Shown in pieces: positions 35,401 to 47,695 of a DNA stretch of 64,000 nt (within the stretch, counting starts at the first letter, position 1; each line of letters opens with the position of its first letter). The notes below the pieces were generated by a model. It was not told where the DNA came from, did no database searches, and saw only the letters and a list, made by a program, of their open reading frames with translations. Location of the stretch: contig JAGGNK010011114.1 in assembly GCA_017590115.1 (NCBI GenBank), positions 2,905,733-2,969,732 on the forward strand. Reading direction: 5' to 3'. The translations under genes and the position numbers were made by a program. Origin of the DNA: Montifringilla adamsi. Its lineage: Eukaryota; Chordata; Aves; Passeriformes; Passeridae.

Positions 35401-36255
35401 TTGCAAGCTGGATGGTGAGATACAGCAAATACCTGTACAATAGTAAGCTGTCCTATATCATTTCACTCTCTAAAACATAATGAGGCACTATTTAAACTAG
35501 TCTTTATTTTATGGGACTTGGTGTTGAGGTTTTTTGGCTTTTTTTCTTTTGTTTTGGTTTTTATTTTTTTAAATCCCAAATAATACTTAAATAGTTTTTT
35601 TGAGCTTTGAGTAAATCTCAAAAATGAAATGGCCACCCAACATCTTCCTTATGCTGATCCATAGGTTTGGGGGTTTTTTATTTTTTTCAGATTTATTTTA
35701 TTTTAAAGTAAAAGATTTGAAGCCAAGCATACAGCCATAATCTCACTGCTGGCTACATAAAAATGTCAACGTCCTGGATGAATGCTCTTGAGATTTTAGT
35801 GGCTGGAAGGTGACTTCATAAATCCCCGCTTTATTAAGATGTCTCTTGAATGTCCACACAGTTATGTGAAAAGTAAAAGATGAGCACTTACAGGGGTTAC
35901 ACCAGCTATGAAGTTTCTTCCTCTGACCAAAAGGCACTTGTGACAATTGATTGTAGTGCATTGGAAGGAAATACGAAAGAATTCATCGTTATTGTTAAGC
36001 TTGTGTGTGTGAAATTGTTTCTTTTTCCCCTCAGCTGAAGTTTCCTGGTTGACTTATTCCCAGTTTTTTTCAATTTCCTTGCTCTTCCCGGAGCATCAAG
36101 TCACGGTTTGTAATTAGCACTCGTGACCCGTGCAAAAATACAAAGTTCCCCAGCTCCCCAAGCGATCCCTGCACTTCAGCTGGGTAAGAGCAACCGTGGC
36201 AGTGCTCTAAATAAATAAAAATGCAAGGGAGGAAAACACAATGACAGTGCAGCAA
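35401..36255. other. Unique non-coding sequence with a T/G tract
   Basis: A T/G-rich tract lies at 35524-35580 and a T-rich patch at 35673-35705. No gene or interspersed repeat is recognised. Confidence 0.5.
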
Positions 36256-39060
36256 GGGGAAAAAAAAAAAAAAAAGCCAAATCCACCTCTGCCAAAGCGT
36301 TCTGAGGGTTTCCTCCTGCCCTCCCAGTGTGGATGTGCTGTGCCTTTGTTTTGCACTGATGCTTTTCTGCACTGCCTGTTGGGAAGCTGCAGCAGGCAGA
36401 GCCTTTCCCAGGGTGTGTGGAGCTCCAGAAACTCATCAGGGCAGCAGCCCTGCGAGGCAGAGCTGGGAATCAAACTGTGAAATTGCAGCTCCCCGGGCAC
36501 AGCCACGAGCCACTGCGGCTTTCCAGGGACACAGCACATCAAATGGTGCCAAGGCCCAGCAGCTGCCCTGTATTTATTCTGTCATTTATGCTCCAGGGGA
36601 TGGAATCACAGGAGAAAATTCCTTAGGGAAAGTTTTTTTGGCAAAGCTCGGAGAGCAACAACTTTTGTTCCTGTGAGCAGAGGGGTAGAAAGGATTGTTT
36701 TCCTGGTTTTCGGTTTCTTATGGTTTCCTTGCCCCTGCTTTCTTTCCCTAAATCTTTAATTTTTCAGATCAACAAAGAAAGTAGTTTAAGCAGGGGAGGA
36801 TATTTTTACTTGGCTACGTACCTGAATAGATTCTGCAAATAAATATAGGGAATTCAGGGGATTCCACTCCTACAGGTTGTGGGGGAACCCAGGCAGGGCC
36901 ATATAAAATACTGCAGGTGTGTGAAGCTGAATCATGAGCAGAAGATGTAGTGCACATGTTTCAAATCAATTCATATCCTAATTTTCAAAAATGTAGGGAG
37001 AAACATAGTTCAGAAAATGCTGACTTTCAGTTCATCCCACAGTGACTTCATCTTAATTATGGGTGGATCTGCTGGTTTCAGTGGTGCTGTTGAGGAAAGC
37101 ACAAAGTTACTGGAGAGTTTTCATGTTTTTGTCTTCATCTCCTAGCAATAAAATAGCCCAAACTGCAAAAAATATTCCATCTCAGGAGGCTTAAAGCAGC
37201 ATCCCAGGAAAAATGCTGAAGAATGGACATAGAATGTAACATTGTTTACGGAATATCCATGTTTGAGTGACTGGTTTTGAGTAGCCATGCATATTTTTAA
37301 TTAATTTGGGTAAGTGACCCCAGTTGTGACTTTCAAATATACATGTGTCAAAAAAAATTCCCTTTTGTGAATAATTTCTCAAAATTCTGTATACTTATTT
37401 TCTAGGACATCTGATGCTGTGTTTAGAATTGTGGGCCTGAAACACAAAAATACTGGGAGATTTTGATTGACTAATTCCTTCCAGGTTGCAACAGGAATTG
37501 CAAACCATTTGTCCAAACTCATTTGAAATATAGGTAGGAAGGAGTCATGGTTAGGGAACCAATCAAATTTCTGTGTGTGTACTTGTGAATGTATTTGACA
37601 AAGAATCAATTGAATAATTGTTCTTCACATGAATAAAAATAGTGGAAAGGGAACTAAAGCTTCCTGAGAAATTGCACCTTCAAATATGGTGATGCATCAG
37701 AGAATTCTCATTCTAAATATTGTCATGAAGCTATTTTCAGGGGAGGAAGAGGAAGCAAAGTTGCTGAGGGTGTGAAAAGAAGCTGCTGATCTCTGGAGGC
37801 CTGTTGGATGACAAAGGCACTATAGGGTTCAAGCAATGCAATTAAGACAAAAATCCAAAATAAAAAATAAATCCAAAAAATCAAAAAGAACAACATTTTA
37901 ATTGTAAATGTAATTAACTACTGGAGCTAACCAGTTGTAGGGATGGGGCAGAGCTGCTGTAATTTGTTGTCATTACAGTTACCCATTTTGTGCAGAGAGT
38001 AAGAGTAAAGATTGTGATGATCTCTTCTGCTCTTGCAATCCATAAATCCTGGCTTAATAACATTGGGACACACTGTGAAGGTGACAGGAGATGCCTGGCA
38101 GGCTGTGGGCAAAGCAGGATTTGAAATGGTGAAACTTTAATAGAGGAAAAAAACCTTTAAATGGAAGGCCCATTAGAGCATTTGTGGCGAAAAGGAAAAT
38201 TGCAAAATGTTTTAATTTAGTTTAAATGTTGCTGCCTCCGTGTATTTGAATTTATCTTGCAGATAGTTTTCACATGGAAATTGCAGTTATAAGTTTCAGT
38301 ACCATAGGATGCAAATGAATGTACTCTATATTTCACTTGTAATTGGTATTTAGAATGTGTTCCTACTGAATTATTTATGGGCTTTTGTGCCAAAACTGAG
38401 TTTTTAGGAATGGCACAATGCTGGCTGATTGGGGAAGATGCTGTTTTGCCAAGAAACCTGTGAGATGCAGGTATTTTGCTGCTGTTGTTTGTTTTTATTT
38501 TTATTTTTTTCCAGCTGGAAATGAAGCAGCTGGTAGGATTAATTAGGATTGAAGCAGACAAGGGGTTCTCTGCAGGAAGCACCTAACAGCCTTTCTTTTG
38601 GACACCAGCTGCTTTTGAAGTTCTTGATCAGAGGTGAATTTAAGCCCATAATTGCTGAGCTTTTGAGGAGTCTCTGGGCTTGAGATTTCCTGCATCTGGC
38701 GTGTTGTGGTACAGAGCTCCTTTCCCTGGGTTATTAGCACAGTCAGACTCTGTGTTTAGCACTGATTGCCAGAGGTTTTCATCTTTATGAGTATGAGTAC
38801 TGAAAAGTTGGGTTGCCCGTGGTGCATCATATAATTTTGCTCATTATACCACTGATGACAGTTAAGAGAGCAGAAACAGTGGGGCATAATTAAAGCTTTG
38901 CTTTGTTATTGCAGTTTGATTTGTGTGAAGCTTCTCTTTCCCTCCAAGAAAGGCGTCTCTCACCAGGCTGGAGAAATCCTCCAGAGCTCTGATGTGTTTG
39001 TGTGAGCACTTGGGTGAAAGGCTCTGCTCAGCAGAAGGAAACACATACTTCAAAATTGTT
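36256..39060. other. Unique non-coding sequence, no gene seen
   Basis: A 16-base A-run lies at 36260-36275. Region 36290-36560 is more GC-rich, with a few CpGs, but has no convincing exon. The frame at 36329-36676 (115 codons) has no known domain. Nothing else is recognised. Confidence 0.5.
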
Positions 39061-41568
39061 GTTGTTTTTTTTTAGTGTTTGACACCCATTTCCCCTGCCA
39101 TAACTCCAAATTTAAATGGTAGGGTCCCAGCTACCCCTATTTTTGTTCCTTGTATCATCTCTGCTAGAGATGCATCCCATGGATATTTCCAGGCTGCTTT
39201 TTGGAGCTGCCAAAAAAGGTTTTCAGCCCCCTTGCCCCACTGCTGTCCCCCTGGGAGAAAAGCAGGGCTTTTTCACTCTGCTTTTGGGAACATGCAGGCA
39301 CTGTAGTGCAGACAGTGCTTTAACCTTGTAAACGCATGAGCCACGAGGTTGGGTCTTGTCTGTTTGATGTCCAGCACACAGGGCAAGGTTCTTATTTGGA
39401 AATGAGGATGTGTAAAGTCACCTGAGCTGTGGGTTCCATCCATAAAAAGGGACAGGGCACTGGAGAGCTTCCCCTGGCAGTGCAGAATGCCTGAAGGTGA
39501 ACATCCCAGCTCCTCAATAAAATGAGAGAGCCTTCATGCCTAAAGGGATGGAGGAGAACCCACGAGTTGCCTGACAGTCCTAAATGTGATGAAAACCATC
39601 CACTGCAGGGGATATTACTGTAAATCTTTGTCTGCCTGACAGATTTACATCTGCTAGCTTCCATAAAATCCACTGTTAATGGCACAACACCTATTAGGCT
39701 GAGGTATTTCTAGGTATACTCTATCATCATATTTTACTGGAGAGTTTGCATGATTCCCAGTGTTTCAGTGCTTATATTAGGAGGCAATTCAGACTGAAAA
39801 TAGAGTAACTTTCTCTTGCTTCTCAAGGACAAGCTTTTGTTTCTGAGCAGCCATTCAGGAATGGCAGGCAAAATATTGGAAATAATAAGGCTGAAAAATA
39901 CTGTGCTCCAGGACAGATGAGATTTATTGAGACAAGTGTTTGGTTGCTTGAAGGAGGCATTAATAAGGTGCCAGCCATATCCTTATGTTTCCTTAGTTGC
40001 TTTTCTGCCTTTTTGGGTGGTTTTTTTGCTGTTTTGGGTGGTTTTTTGCATGTCCCAGTGGCAGCTGGAGAATTGAGGAGGTTATCTGTGGAGCACATGA
40101 AGGACATTTACAATAAAGCAATGATAGCAGTGAAGGGGAACAAGAATCTTTACTTCAACATAAAAACTCTAGGTGAAATAATTGAAAGTAACCTGGTGGA
40201 AGTCTCCTTCCTTTCCCTTACTTTTGCGGTGTTTTAGGGCATTCTCATTGTGAAGACAAGCCCTGGCTTCAGTTTTTCCTGGAATTACTGAAGGGAAAAC
40301 CAGAATTGAAGGAATGAAGTCAGTGTCCTGGGAGCTGCTTCCCTGGTACTTCCGTGAGGAAATATCAGAGCTCCTGGAGGAGTGATGTGCCAGTCTCTCC
40401 TCTCAGAAGTTTCCAAGCACCTTATCATACAGAGGTTTTTATGATATAGGGGTTTGCAAAACCTTTTTTTGTTTCTTTGGTACCAGACTTAAAAAGCAGC
40501 ATTTCTTTCTGCCAGTGTGCTCCTAGGTTTTCTGGTGGTGCTAATTCTGCATCCTGTGCCACACAGCCAGAAAGCTGCATTACACAGAAATGGATAAAAG
40601 ACTCTCTAGTCTTTGAAGGGATAAAATATGCTATGTCCCCCCCATCTGCCTCTAGCCAACAAAAAACAACTTGAGTTTTGTGGGGCTTTTTTTTTTCCAT
40701 TTTTGCAAGCACAGTTCAGTTATACTTCCTGCAGAACCTGGAAAGAAACCCCGTAAGAAAATGAGTGGATGCTGGAGAGCAGCAACAGCAATTTGAAGCA
40801 AAAGGAATTTCATATTTAAAAAGCATGACAACCCTTTCCCAGTACGTTTCTCCAATATAAAAAGTAAATGTTATGTTTTCACAAAAAAACTGAAGTACAG
40901 AGACAACCTCCACAATAAAGTTTCACCTCTAGGTTGAAAAGGAAAGCTCAATGAGCATAAAAAGTGTGTGTTCTGCACCGAGAGAGGCTTAAAGGTCAGC
41001 ACCAAGATGAATGCAATAACAACTGAGGGATTCTCACCTCGGCATAACCTGGCTGCTGCACAATTTAGGGCAAAAATCCCATCCCAGGGAGTAATGAAGC
41101 AGCAGAGTGGGATCCTGCTGGAATCTGCTGGCCAAGGCAGCGCAGAAGAGTTGACACCAAAGGTGTCAGTCACATCAGGGGAGAGATTTGCCAATTCTCA
41201 ATTGCTCACCTGCCAAAAGTGCAGAAATCTGCAGTTCAGGGAGCATATGGAGAGAGAGAGCACATTCCCCAGTGCCAGCTAATGGAAATATGTGGTGTAA
41301 AATCAGCCATCAGGGATGTCCCATGCACGGGGGAGCTTTATATTCTTCCCCTGGGGAATTTCACCGTTCTTCAAAATTGCAAGTTTAATTTGTAGCCACT
41401 CCCTTGGAAAAGATTTGCTTCAGTCTTCTAATAAATCTAGACCCTGGGTGCAGGGGTGTGTGTGTGTGGTTTAAGGTTTCTTAATTTTAAAATCTGTTAT
41501 TTATGGATTCCTTGATTCTGTGAGCCATTTCAAAGCCATTCACAAAAGGTGTATAGCAAAGCAGGTTG
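39061..41568. other. Unique non-coding sequence, no gene seen
   Basis: A small duplicated TTTTGGGTGGTTTTTTGC word occurs at about 40011-40049. No gene or mobile element is recognised. A frame at 39917-40237 (106 codons) crosses it, without known motifs. A (TG)n run of seven units lies at about 41455-41468. Confidence 0.5.
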
Positions 41569-41655
41569 GAGGGGTTTTTTTTTTTTTTTGTTTTTGTTGT
41601 TTGTTTGGTTTTTGTTGTGAGTTTTTGTTTGGTTTTGTTTTATTTGTTTTTCTTA
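41569..41655. repeat. T/G-rich tract
   Basis: T-runs broken by G and GG (TTTTTGTTGTTTGTTTGG type), the same kind of simple sequence as at 6829-6928 and 50560-50770. Confidence 0.9.
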
Positions 41656-43169
41656 AGAGAATTTATAAATCCCCCTACTCAGATTCCATACCTCCAATGG
41701 TAAGCTTTTGGAAGTTGGAACATCCAAAGCCACGGTCATTGCTGACATTACCTGTGTTTCAGCTGGTTTTAGAAGGGCCAGTAGTGCACAGAAAATGTCA
41801 GTGAAGTCACCCATCCTAGTCCATGTAAAATTGCAGCATTTGTGGGCCCTACTTATGTGAGGGATCTGAGCTCTGAAGAGCTGGAAGGGGAGGTTTGTAA
41901 AATTGCACTGATCATGCAGCATTGAAGGGGAAGTCGCTGGGGTTTTTTTTGTTTTTCAACAGATTTTTCGGGTTTTTTTCTGTGCCATTAGAGTGAAATG
42001 TGAGATGCCTAGAGATATTCCTTTACTGGTAATAATATTTAGCTTTTTTGCTGGCAGAAATTGATGTGCTCCACAGCCATGCCATCACTATTTTGTTGTC
42101 ATTCCATTGCTAACAATTGTCCTGAATTTTACAAGGGAGGAGATCCAAGGATGGGAGGGAAACAGTATCTCCAGAACAGCTGAAGGGACAGTGGCAAAGT
42201 GGCATTTAGTCACCATCTCCTCAGTTATTCACTAATCCACACCTCCCCTTTGCTCTGCATGCTCCCTTAGACGTTTTTGTACAAGCTGCCTATTCTTTAT
42301 GGTGGTTATAAAGCAAATTATTTGCATAGCAATGCACGTTTCTCCTGGTATCCGCTCCCCTTCTGCTTGCACAAGGAGAGCAAAAGACTGATTTTGTTCT
42401 GACCTTTCAGTAAATGAACTCAGCTCACCTCTGTATGTTTGCCTTCCCTGCCACACATACCTGGTTACCTTTTCAATTACCTTCTTTGCTATTCACATTA
42501 TTTTCCCTTAAATTGTGTGGCTCCCCCGTTGAGCCCGTGCTACTTTGTGAAGAGAGCTCCTTCTGAAGGCAGGTTAGCTCAGAGAAAAACGTGTCCCAGC
42601 AGCTGTAGAGCTGGGCTTACCTGTTTGAACGTGAAAAATTTGAAATATTTTCAGTCTGAACTGCACCATCCTTAGGGAAATGGTAAAAATGCCTTTACTA
42701 GCAATTAACTGGGAAGCAGGCGTCAGTAACTTCACTGCCAGGACTTATCTTCCTTCATGAAAGGAAGGGGAGAAACAAGGAGAGGGAAGATGAAATATGT
42801 GTAAAGGAAAGAGAGGAAATCCTTTTTTTCACACTACGTAAGGCATGCCATGTTTTATCTCCTTGTGCTGCACTGCTGCCAGCAAGAAGTTTATATTCTG
42901 AAAGAAGAAAACTGTGCCTCTCTGAAGTAGAAAAGATTTCTCATTTTTGTTTGTATTTATAGTCCTGTGTGGAATACTTCAGGTCAGATTCTTTTTCCTA
43001 GTGTGTTTTTGATTTGTGCAATTTGCCCGACTTCTTGTCAGCACAAAGGAAGAGTTTGTGGCAATTAAAAGGCAAATACTGTTTGTCCTTTCAGGAAGAA
43101 TTGCCAGCACCAGTAGCAGGTAGTTCCATGGATTGTGCTGTCAAAGGACTCAGCAAATCTGGGATTTAG
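41656..43169. other. Unique non-coding sequence, no gene seen
   Basis: Nothing is recognised before the MIR-type element. A T-run lies at 41943-41950. Confidence 0.5.
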
Positions 43170-43338
43170 TGCTTATGCTGCAACAGATTTCTCTGTGACC
43201 TTGAACAGGTCATTCAGTTTCTGTGTGCTTCAGATCCCCACTTGTCAAGCAGGGATAATGGTGTTTGCCTCTCCACAAGGTTGCTGGGAGGATAAATGCA
43301 ATTAAATCATGCAGGATGCCTGGCTGCTATTGAAGTGA
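43170..43338 (+). mobile_element. MIR-type SINE, ancient
   Basis: TCTGTGACCTTGAACAGGTC, ATTCAGTTTCTGTGTGCTTC, AGATCCCCACTTGTCAAGCA, GGGATAATGGTGTTTGCCTC and AAGGTTGCTGGGAGGATAAA follow the MIR consensus in order: TGTGACCTTGGGCAAGTCA, CTCTGTGCCTCAGTTTCC, ATCTGTAAAATGGGGATAA, TACCTACCTC and AGGGTTGTTGTGAGGATTAAA. A later ATGCCTGGCTGCTATTGAAG fits the GTGCCTGGCACATAGTAAG end. MIRs are tRNA-derived SINEs that were active early in amniote history, so this locus is old and has been kept without large rearrangement. The tRNA-like head is weak. Confidence 0.88.
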
Positions 43339-44839
43339 TGCCACCAAAGGAAGGGAATGGAATTAAACTCGGGATTAATTCTTCTCACAGTTACATATGT
43401 TTCAATTGATAGTTGCCTTGGTGAATTTGTTAAGATTAATAGTGCATGGCAGAAAATCAACAAGATTTGCTTGCCCCAAAACTTGGGGGGGGCGGGGAGG
43501 CAAAGAGCCTTGTCTGTCTGTCCTCTGTTTAACCACAGATGTGATGCTGCTCTTGCTCCCTCAGGAGCTGGGTTTGCACTGTGCCCAGGAGGAAAATGGG
43601 CAGGATGAGCTGCAGGGTTCTTCAGCTGTCTCTCCATTTCCTCTTCTTTCCCCCTGCCCCAAGGCCACGGCAGCCACAATTTGCCACAGTTTGGTGGAGC
43701 TTGCCCGTTGCTGCCTGGCAGGACAATGTTTTATCCATGTCCATACTTTTTAGGAAAAGCATCTCTGTAGTGGGACACGCCATTTATTCCCACTATGGAA
43801 TTGTTTATTTGCATAGTGTGGAAAATTACAAGATTTATTTGCAGAGTTGGAATCCCTCAGGTATACTCTAAATATAATTACAAGAACATATAAATATATT
43901 TATTCCATGCTATCAGCATCTTGGCACAACAAATCTTATTTCCTTGACTGTGAAAATAAATGCTTTAGAAGAGAAATAAATCATTAATTTCTGCTCATGA
44001 CTCAAGAGTTAAAACACATAGGATATTGGACTAAAAGACAATTGATCCACTGTCCTTTGACACACCAATGCAGAGGGACATTTCCAAAGATATTTCATAG
44101 AAAGATCTGATTTTCCAGAATCAGTCTTTGCAGAAGGGTGATTATACTTTTATGACAGTTTGAGATTCTAGGCAAAAAGGTACTTGCCAAAGCAATATTT
44201 TATGTTTTGAATTGCTCCCTTTGGTTAATATGTGGGACGTGGGTTCTCCAAACTGAAGCTCAGAAATTGTAGAACTCTGTAACAAGGTGTGGGGTTTTTT
44301 TATTTGGTTTGGTTTTCCTGTTCTGTATTTTGAATTGTCCAGACAGTCAAGTGAAGGCATGTAGAAGGTTCTGGTGTCCTTGCACAGCATTGATTCCTCC
44401 AACCGCTACCTAAGGTTGTCTAATTAGTTCTGATTAAATAAAAGTGAATACGACACCAGTGTTAGCTCTGGATTGATTCATATTTTGGGACAGACTTTTG
44501 TCTGTCTTTGGGAAGGCTGGGATTCACCTTGGTCAGAGTTGTGTCTCCTCTTTGTGCATCTTCCTACCTGCAACATGAAGGCTGATTTACTTCTGGAGCT
44601 TTTGTTTGGAACAGGGGATTTTCTTTCCAAAGGTGCTGTGAGTTCCCAGATGTGGCTCTGATCTTGCTTGGGAGTCTGTCACCACATAAAATGCACACAC
44701 ACTGGATTGGTGGGTTTATAAATTTTAAGTTTCCCCAAACCAACTATTTGTTTATTTGCGAGCTGAAGTCACAGAACCCTCACAGACTGCTTTGAGCCCA
44801 GGAACTGTGGCTAAACTAGGTGATATTTAAAGAGAGAGG
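43339..44839. other. Unique non-coding sequence, no gene seen
   Basis: No gene is recognised. The frames at 43302-43871 on both strands share one GC-richer patch with a GGGGGGGGCGGGGAGG word at about 43485-43500, and they lack recognisable domains. Confidence 0.5.
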
Positions 44840-44938
44840 AAAGAAAAAAAAAACAAAAAAACCAAAAAAAAACCCACCAAAAAACCCCAAACCAAGGGCA
44901 CAAAAGAGGACAGAACTTAAAACCTCAAAAAAAAACCC
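44840..44938. repeat. A/C-rich low-complexity tract
   Basis: A-runs broken by C, CC and CCC, including ACCAAAAAAAAACCCACC. In composition it is the mirror of the plus-strand T/G tracts elsewhere, so it is the same kind of sequence in the opposite orientation. Confidence 0.85.
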
Positions 44939-46940
44939 CTCTGATATTGATTCAAGGATTTGCAAAGAAGGAGAAGCTGCTTTAAACAGTAATTTGTTGT
45001 GATTGATTGGGCTTGCAGCTTGAGATTTGGGTCTTATTTCTCATCTGCATTTATCTGGTTTGAACTGAAAGCCTTGGACATGGCTCATCCTTTTGTGTTT
45101 TAGACTGAGGAGGGCCCTGCTGTGAGATCAGGCAACAGGAAACACAAAAGTTTCTGTGATCATCTCTGCCCCCAGCTTCCTCTTTGGCAAGCAAAATCAA
45201 TTCAATTAACCCACCCTCATCTTCTTAAAGAATGTTTCTTTTTGTGGCTGTCTGAACCTCTTTCAATTGTTCCTCATCCTCCTGGAGGGCCCAGTGGCAG
45301 CTGTCCAATATCTACAATTCTATAGGAAACAGAGCATCAAGTATAGAGTGAAAACAGCAATAATAGTTCACAGGTAACTCTAAGGGGTCAATTTAGTTGT
45401 AGGTAGGCTGAGCAGTGTATCTGGGTGAAGTGAGAACTGATCTGTCTGTTCCCAGTGAGTTTTGTGGCACTTAGGAAGCATTTGATGGCAGCAATTCAGC
45501 TGTTAAATGCATATTAAATGGGTATTGCAGGACTGATACAAGAGCAGATGCTTGTTCAATTTTCAGCAGTGTGATTTCTCGTTGCCCAGCTCAAGTTTTA
45601 CATCGATTTAGATACAACAACAGAAAATTAATTGCTGAATATCACTCTTTCTTTCTAGTGTAAATCCACTATATTATTATTATTATCGGTAGTAGTAATA
45701 CTGTCCTGTTCAGCAAAACTTTGCAATCCATTTCTTGTTTTCAAAGGATCGTTTGATTAAAGCAGTTGCTTAAATCTCACTGATTTCAGAAATTCCAGTG
45801 GAATCCCAACATTTGGTAAATGTTCTCAGCGGGAACGCTTCCAGAAATCAGTTTCTGAGTGTACATTTGTATTTTTTGTGCACAGCACAGCCCCAAATTA
45901 CCTGCTGATGTAAATGAGAGGAAAATGTTAGGTTAAGCCCACTTATACCAGCAGGAAATCTGGTCTGGGATTTGCTGTGATGAGCAAAAATATGTGTATA
46001 AACTGGAGTTCATTTTACAAAGCTGGCCCAGCATTGCTGCCCAGGGGTTTGCGTAAATACCACAGCATAAATACCACAGCAGGGGTAGGGATGAAATGTT
46101 ATTTAACCATGCTTGTTCTTTCAAAAAAATCCTCCAGAGGAAAGAACATAAATTGAACCAATCTATGCATTTTGATACAGTGTACTTATTTTAGCAGGCA
46201 GAATAATCACACAGCTAATTTTGAGTTTTGCATGTTAGGTAGCAAATACCAGTGCTCAATACCTTTAGTCAACAGATAAAAATGTTTGCTTCTAATTTTC
46301 CTCACGTATTTCCAAGACGTTTTGCAAATAAAGAGGATGAGCTGTGATTATGTCACAGCACAAAAGCGCACCCAAATTCACCAGAATCAGTATTTGGGAA
46401 ATAATGTTTCCTTAGCTCTGAAAATCAATGTTACTATTTGAACAAAAGTCTAGTTTTTAGAAAATATACAATGTGTCATAAGGCAGGCACTTAGATTTTG
46501 TGGTTTTGGGGTTTTTTTCCACAGTTAGAATTAGATCTACTGTCTAGTTTTCCAGATATGTAGCTTTGGCTGGAATATTAATTTTTTTATGGTTGTTTTG
46601 AGTTTATTTCTTCAAAATACGTGCCAGCAAGCGGGGATTTTCCTTCTGACTCATCTGCTGATAAGCACATGGAACTATTTCCAGTATAAAGCTCCACGAT
46701 AGCCAGCTGATTGTAATATCAGCTGCAAATACTCACAAGCAAGACTTTAGCTGGATGCCTGTTCAGGAGATCCATGGCAGCAGATTTTGGCCAGTTTCCT
46801 GGAAATTTGTGGTGCATCCATTTCAAACCTCAGCCAGGGCAGGCTGTGCCTGCTGCACGCGCAGAAGAGAAATGCTCCAGCCTGCAGTAGCATTTAATTT
46901 TTTCCTCACACATTGTAAAGTTTTATGGGGCAGAGCTGTA
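44939..46940. other. Unique non-coding sequence, no gene seen
   Basis: An (ATT)n run of five units lies at 45672-45686. Nothing else is recognised. Confidence 0.5.
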
Positions 46941-46942
46941 AC

Positions 46943-46978
46943 ACAGCAGCGCAGCGCGCAGCCCCTCGGCGCTGCTGT
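46943..46978. repeat. GC-rich inverted repeat, 10-bp arms
   Basis: ACAGCAGCGC at 46943-46952 is the exact reverse complement of GCGCTGCTGT at 46969-46978, with a 16-base GC-rich loop containing GCGCGCAG. The patch holds several CpGs in an otherwise CpG-poor region, so it could form a stable hairpin if transcribed. No RNA gene family is recognised. Confidence 0.85.
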
Positions 46979-47163
46979 AATTATTCAATGGAGTTTGGGC
47001 ATGGTTCAGGGGGTAATGGGCTGTGGCAGCTCAGCTCCTCTCTTGGGATTTTGTTGCTCTTCCCACCTTGCTGATGGCTGCTCTGTGCAGAGCTTTGGGG
47101 AGCCAGGGTGGGGAACAAATTCTCCAGTCTTCAGTGTTCTGGTGAACGGGAGAGGCCTTCACC
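46979..47163. other. Unique non-coding sequence
   Basis: Nothing is recognised. The last six bases, TTCACC (47158-47163), are the left target-site duplication of the following LTR. Confidence 0.5.
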
Positions 47164-47695
47164 TGTAGTTATGATATTTTATGAAAAATACTTTCCTAGG
47201 ATTTTTCCCCTCCTGAGAGCTGAGGGTCTCAGGAAAGGAATGTAAACAATAATATCTGCTGCTGTGGAATGCACCAGGTGCATCTTCCATTGGTCCATGT
47301 GGATTGTTTTCAATTGATGACCAGTCACAGCCACCTGTGCCGAGGCTGTGAGCAGACACAGGATTTTTGTTATGCATTCTATTCTATTCCATTCTATTCC
47401 ATTCTATTCCATTCTATTCCATTCTATTCCATTCTATTCCATTCTATTCCATTCTATTCCATTCTATTCCATTCTATTCCATTCTATTCCATTCTATTCC
47501 ATTCTATTCCATTCCATTCCATTCCATTCCATTCTATTCTATTCTTGTTCTTTGTAGCCTTCTGATCATCTTTTCTCTCTGTTCTTTTAGTATAGTTTTA
47601 ATGTAGTATTTTAGTATAATATATAAGATAATAAATCAACCTTCTAGAATGGAGTCAAGCCTTGTGGCTCCACACATGGGGTGTTGGCCTCAACA
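47164..47695 (+). mobile_element. Solo LTR, same family as 30973, expanded by an internal microsatellite
   Basis: It starts TGTAGTTATGATATTTTATG and ends GGCCTCAACA. Flanking hexamers TTCACC (47158-47163) and TTCAGC (47696-47701) differ at one base, fitting a 6-bp target-site duplication. It aligns along its whole length with 30973-31352, including the AATAAA signal (47630-47635) and the 5' hairpin, here with one stem mismatch. The 532-bp length against 380 bp is explained by a pentanucleotide-based array at 47376-47546. At that place the sister LTR has only TGCATTTCTATTCTTGTTC. No internal genes remain. Confidence 0.95.
47376..47546. repeat. (ATTCTATTCC)n decamer microsatellite inside the LTR
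   Basis: Thirteen perfect ATTCTATTCC decamers run from 47381 to 47510, followed by ATTCCATTCC twice, ATTCTATTCT and ATTCTTG. The base unit is the pentamer ATTCY, with T and C alternating to give a decamer period. On the other strand it reads GGAATAGAAT, close to the GGAAT motif of human satellites II and III. It is open in all three plus frames and gives spurious Ser-Ile-Pro-Phe-Tyr peptides. Confidence 0.97.

Noticed and set aside
47269..47606. Frames rich in Ser-Ile-Pro-Phe-Tyr repeats
   Set aside because: They translate the ATTCTATTCC array within an LTR and are not a gene.
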